From the NCBI GenBank assembly GCA_910578245.1, contig CAJTPC010000020.1, forward strand, positions 1-26,150: DNA of 26,150 nucleotides, given 5' to 3'. Shown here piece after piece: positions 24,128 to 26,150 of the stretch (its first letter is position 1; every line of letters begins with the position of its first letter). The notes beneath the pieces were generated by a model. That model saw only the letters and a list, made by a program, of their open reading frames with translations. It was not told the origin of the DNA and did no database searches. A program made the translations under genes and the position numbers. The stretch comes from an uncultured Christensenella sp. (GTDB lineage Bacteria; Bacillota; Clostridia; Christensenellales; UBA3700).

Positions 24128-25855
24128 ATGAGCAAAAAAACTTCTTCCGACAAAAAATTTGCCAAGAGGGCGGCGGCGCTAGGCGCGAATCTCAAAAGAT
24201 TTTGGAAAGAACCGCCAAAAGGCAGATTTCTTAATTTACAAGAAATATTGCGATTTGGCGTATCCAGTCTTGGAATGAGCTTTATCGCGAACTTAGTATC
24301 TATTTACGTTACGGTAAGTCAGATTCCGCTACTTTACGATTTGGGCGATAAAGGCACTTTGCATGCGACGATAATGTATCTTATTGCGAGTGTGCTTGCT
24401 CTTATAATTACGCCGTTCTACGGCAGAATGATACAGCGTACAAAGACCAAATTCGGAAGATACAAGCCGTACATACTTTGCTTGGCTCCAATAGTAGCTA
24501 TATTAGGCGCAGCGTCGGTATGGTCACCGCAAAGTCTTGACCAAACGCAAAGAATCATTTACGTATACATGCTATGTACGCCGACATTGTTGATGTGGAA
24601 TTTGTGGTATAATTCCTTCAATATGTTCCCCGGAGTTATAACTCCAAATCAACAAGAGAGAGCGGATATATGGGCTCCTGTAGGACTTGTCATAGGTTTT
24701 GCGCCTACGATAATGAATGCGCTAAAGGGCATATTCGTAAAATGGGGCGGCGGCGACGTCGGCGCGGCAAGAATATACGCGATATTTTGCGCAGTAGTTG
24801 GTATAGCTCTCGCGTCAGCGCTTATAGGCGTAAAAGAAAGAGTCTTCATCACGCAGGAAGAAGAGAAGAAAGAAAAGGTATCCACAATCGAAGGCTTAAA
24901 GATGATTGTCAAGAACAAACCTCTTATGATATTCACTTTGGCGTTATGTTTGGGCTGTTTTAAGGGTACAATAGATTTGAGCTGGGAAGTAATCGCCAGA
25001 GTTAAGTATGCGACGAATATGGCGGACGCGGCGGCGATATTCGGCGGACTATCGCTCGTAGTAGGATTTGCGGCGACGCCTAACATGATATTGCTCCCAT
25101 GGATGACCAGAAAGTTTAACAACCGCACGATATTGATATTTTGGCAAGCATGCAACGTCAGCGCCAACTTGATATGCGCTTTGATAGGTCTGCAGAATTT
25201 CCCGCAAGGCAGTTGGTCGCCTTACGTAATCACAATCATAAGATTTGTATCGTTGTTTAATGCTCTTACAAGTCTACAACCTCTTATTCTTTCGGAGATA
25301 GGCGACTTACAACAAGCCAAGAGTGGTTACAGACTGGAAGGTTTTATTCAGACTTTTGCATATCAATTACCGTTGGTGGCATCGCAAGTTGCGGCATTGG
25401 TGCCTGCATTAATTCAAACCAAGATGGGTTACAATCCATATTATTATCAAGTTGTGGAAGGTTCGGATAATATTCTTTCGCCGGAACTTATCAAGATAGC
25501 CGAGAATTACGGCAACGTAGCGTTATGGATGTCGGCGGTATCCAGCGCCTTGATGCTGATATGCTTGCTTTTCTACGATTTGAATAAGAAAAAGCATGCA
25601 GAGATAGTCGCTCAACTCAAGGCTACCGCAGTCAATGCCGATGAGATAGCTCAAGAGCAAGGTTCGCTAAATATGTTGGAGAACGTAGTAGACGGAATTA
25701 AGGAAGAGAAAATAGCCGAAACCGAGGAAAACGTAGAAACTTTATCTGAAGAAACATCGACAGAAGAGACTACCGACATAGTTCCGCCGGAGTCAGGGAA
25801 AGAACAAGAAGAAGCTCAAGAGGAAGGAAAAGAGGATTTTTCAGATAATAACTAG
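24128..25855 (+). CDS. Divergent GPH/MFS-type sugar transporter
   Basis: Membrane transporter of 575 aa with about 12 helices. The segment RTKTKFGRYKPYIL aligns with the RTRTKWGKMRPYLF loop of the GPH protein encoded at 18697, giving the family link. However, the three acidic positions of that signature are replaced (by A91, T95 and Q103), so cation coupling may be altered or lost. The C-terminal ~85 residues form an acidic, Glu/Thr-rich tail (EETSTEETTDIVPPESG), again like the first symporter but longer. The start chosen is ATG at 24128, preceded by a G run (24119-24124); a TTG at 24110 is less likely. It is monocistronic, with its own promoter and terminator. The cargo is unknown. Confidence 0.85.
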   Translation: MSKKTSSDKKFAKRAAALGANLKRFWKEPPKGRFLNLQEILRFGVSSLGMSFIANLVSIYVTVSQIPLLYDLGDKGTLHATIMYLIASVLALIITPFYGRMIQRTKTKFGRYKPYILCLAPIVAILGAASVWSPQSLDQTQRIIYVYMLCTPTLLMWNLWYNSFNMFPGVITPNQQERADIWAPVGLVIGFAPTIMNALKGIFVKWGGGDVGAARIYAIFCAVVGIALASALIGVKERVFITQEEEKKEKVSTIEGLKMIVKNKPLMIFTLALCLGCFKGTIDLSWEVIARVKYATNMADAAAIFGGLSLVVGFAATPNMILLPWMTRKFNNRTILIFWQACNVSANLICALIGLQNFPQGSWSPYVITIIRFVSLFNALTSLQPLILSEIGDLQQAKSGYRLEGFIQTFAYQLPLVASQVAALVPALIQTKMGYNPYYYQVVEGSDNILSPELIKIAENYGNVALWMSAVSSALMLICLLFYDLNKKKHAEIVAQLKATAVNADEIAQEQGSLNMLENVVDGIKEEKIAETEENVETLSEETSTEETTDIVPPESGKEQEEAQEEGKEDFSDNN

Positions 25856-25879
25856 AATATCACAAGAATGACCTAATTC

Positions 25880-25911
25880 AAAAAAGCGAGATAACGAAAT
25901 CTCGCTTTTTT
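25880..25911. terminator. Bidirectional rho-independent terminator
   Basis: AAAAAAGCGAGAT pairs with ATCTCGCTTTTTT around a short loop, with T runs available on both strands. It ends the transporter gene and could also end a leftward transcript started near 26095. Confidence 0.92.
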
Positions 25912-26101
25912 GTTTGTCGCGCAAAATAGCTGCGTAAGGTACAAGGCGAAATCTCTTGCTCTCTGCCTTGGGTATCTGCAAAATAATGCGTGTTTTTAAT
26001 TTTACTCCAAAATTGTCTATTATTTGAAAAATGTCTTTGTAATTTCCAAAAAAAGTATACTTTTCTTGTAATCGCCCAAAAAGGCGTTTTTTCTTAATTA
26101 C
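25912..26101 (-). ncRNA. Possible small leftward transcript
   Basis: No convincing gene lies to the right of the terminator. On the minus strand a promoter (26130-26102) and the terminator at 25911-25880 bracket about 215 nt. Inside are a CAAGGC/GCCTTG stem (25967-25939), a CGCA/TGCG stem, and the perfect palindrome AAAAGTATACTTTT (26051-26064). The only long minus-strand reading frame starts inside the -10 box, so it would lack its start codon in this transcript. I do not recognise a known RNA family. The same stretch may be an interspersed repeat. Confidence 0.35.
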
Positions 26102-26130
26102 ATTATAGTTCAAGAGTTGAAAGATTGCAA
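26102..26130 (-). promoter_or_regulatory. Candidate leftward promoter
   Basis: On the minus strand: TTGCAA (26130-26125), a 17-bp spacer, then TATAAT (26107-26102). It fits the consensus well, but no coding region follows it. Confidence 0.55.
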
Positions 26131-26150
26131 TATATTAGGGTCAGTAAAAG

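Noticed and set aside
25880..26100. 6S RNA
   Set aside because: The size is near, but I cannot draw the long rod with a central bubble that defines 6S RNA.
25841..26113. 90-residue protein on the minus strand at the right edge
   Set aside because: Its start codon overlaps the -10 box of the only promoter there, it runs through the terminator stem and into the transporter gene, and it has no ribosome site or domain.

Overview
The window is bacterial and looks like a low-to-moderate GC Bacillota genome, probably a gut Clostridia-type organism. The evidence is strong GGAGG-type ribosome binding sites, TTGaca/TATAAT promoters, a one-piece ssrA with a tag ending AFAA, a short Cys-rich protein like the FTR catalytic chain, and uronate genes of the Bacillus/Clostridium type (SDR-type UxuB). 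The lineage is inferred; there is no rRNA or other decisive marker gene. Apart from the lipoprotein at 20340-21269, I see no secreted protein. The sugar enzymes therefore appear cytoplasmic and are fed by symporters.

Layout. (1) 30-2975: a GH38 alpha-mannosidase, followed by a palindromic intergenic element and a bidirectional terminator (3207-3233) shared with the leftward unit. (2) 4438-3260, minus strand: an AraC-type regulator, then a small three-helix membrane protein with its own promoter. (3) 4617-9565, divergent from the regulator: a complete glucuronate/fructuronate route, kdgA-kdgK-uxaC-uxuA-uxuB, with overlapping or closely packed genes. (4) 9765-18551: three Gfo/Idh/MocA oxidoreductases, a PHP-domain phosphoesterase, a GDPD-like protein, a xylose-isomerase-like TIM barrel and a six-hairpin glycosidase. 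(5) 18697-21269: a GPH-type sugar symporter translationally coupled to an unrecognised lipoprotein, bounded by a near-consensus promoter and a strong terminator. (6) 21478-23085: a MATE exporter and an FTR-like mini-protein. (7) 23169-23515: ssrA (tmRNA) behind a perfect consensus promoter. (8) 23521-24016: an AGATAAG/AAATAAG-rich inverted repeat and a four-helix-bundle (23S-IVP family) gene. (9) 24128-25855: a second, divergent GPH-like transporter, then a terminator and a possible leftward small transcript.

How it may work together. Oligosaccharides enter through the GPH symporters and are cleaved inside the cell by GH38, the six-hairpin glycosidase and, by inference, the oxidoreductase/TIM-barrel set acting by sugar oxidation (a keto-glycoside route). 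Released uronic acid is converted glucuronate -> fructuronate -> mannonate -> KDG -> KDPG -> pyruvate + glyceraldehyde-3-phosphate. The AraC regulator sits divergently beside this operon, and an inverted repeat placed at both promoters is a likely operator. The strongest candidate for an underdescribed system is region 4 with its linked symporter-lipoprotein pair. The most distinct non-coding signals are the nested palindrome at 3014-3095, the heptamer repeats at two loci, and the possible small RNA at the right edge.
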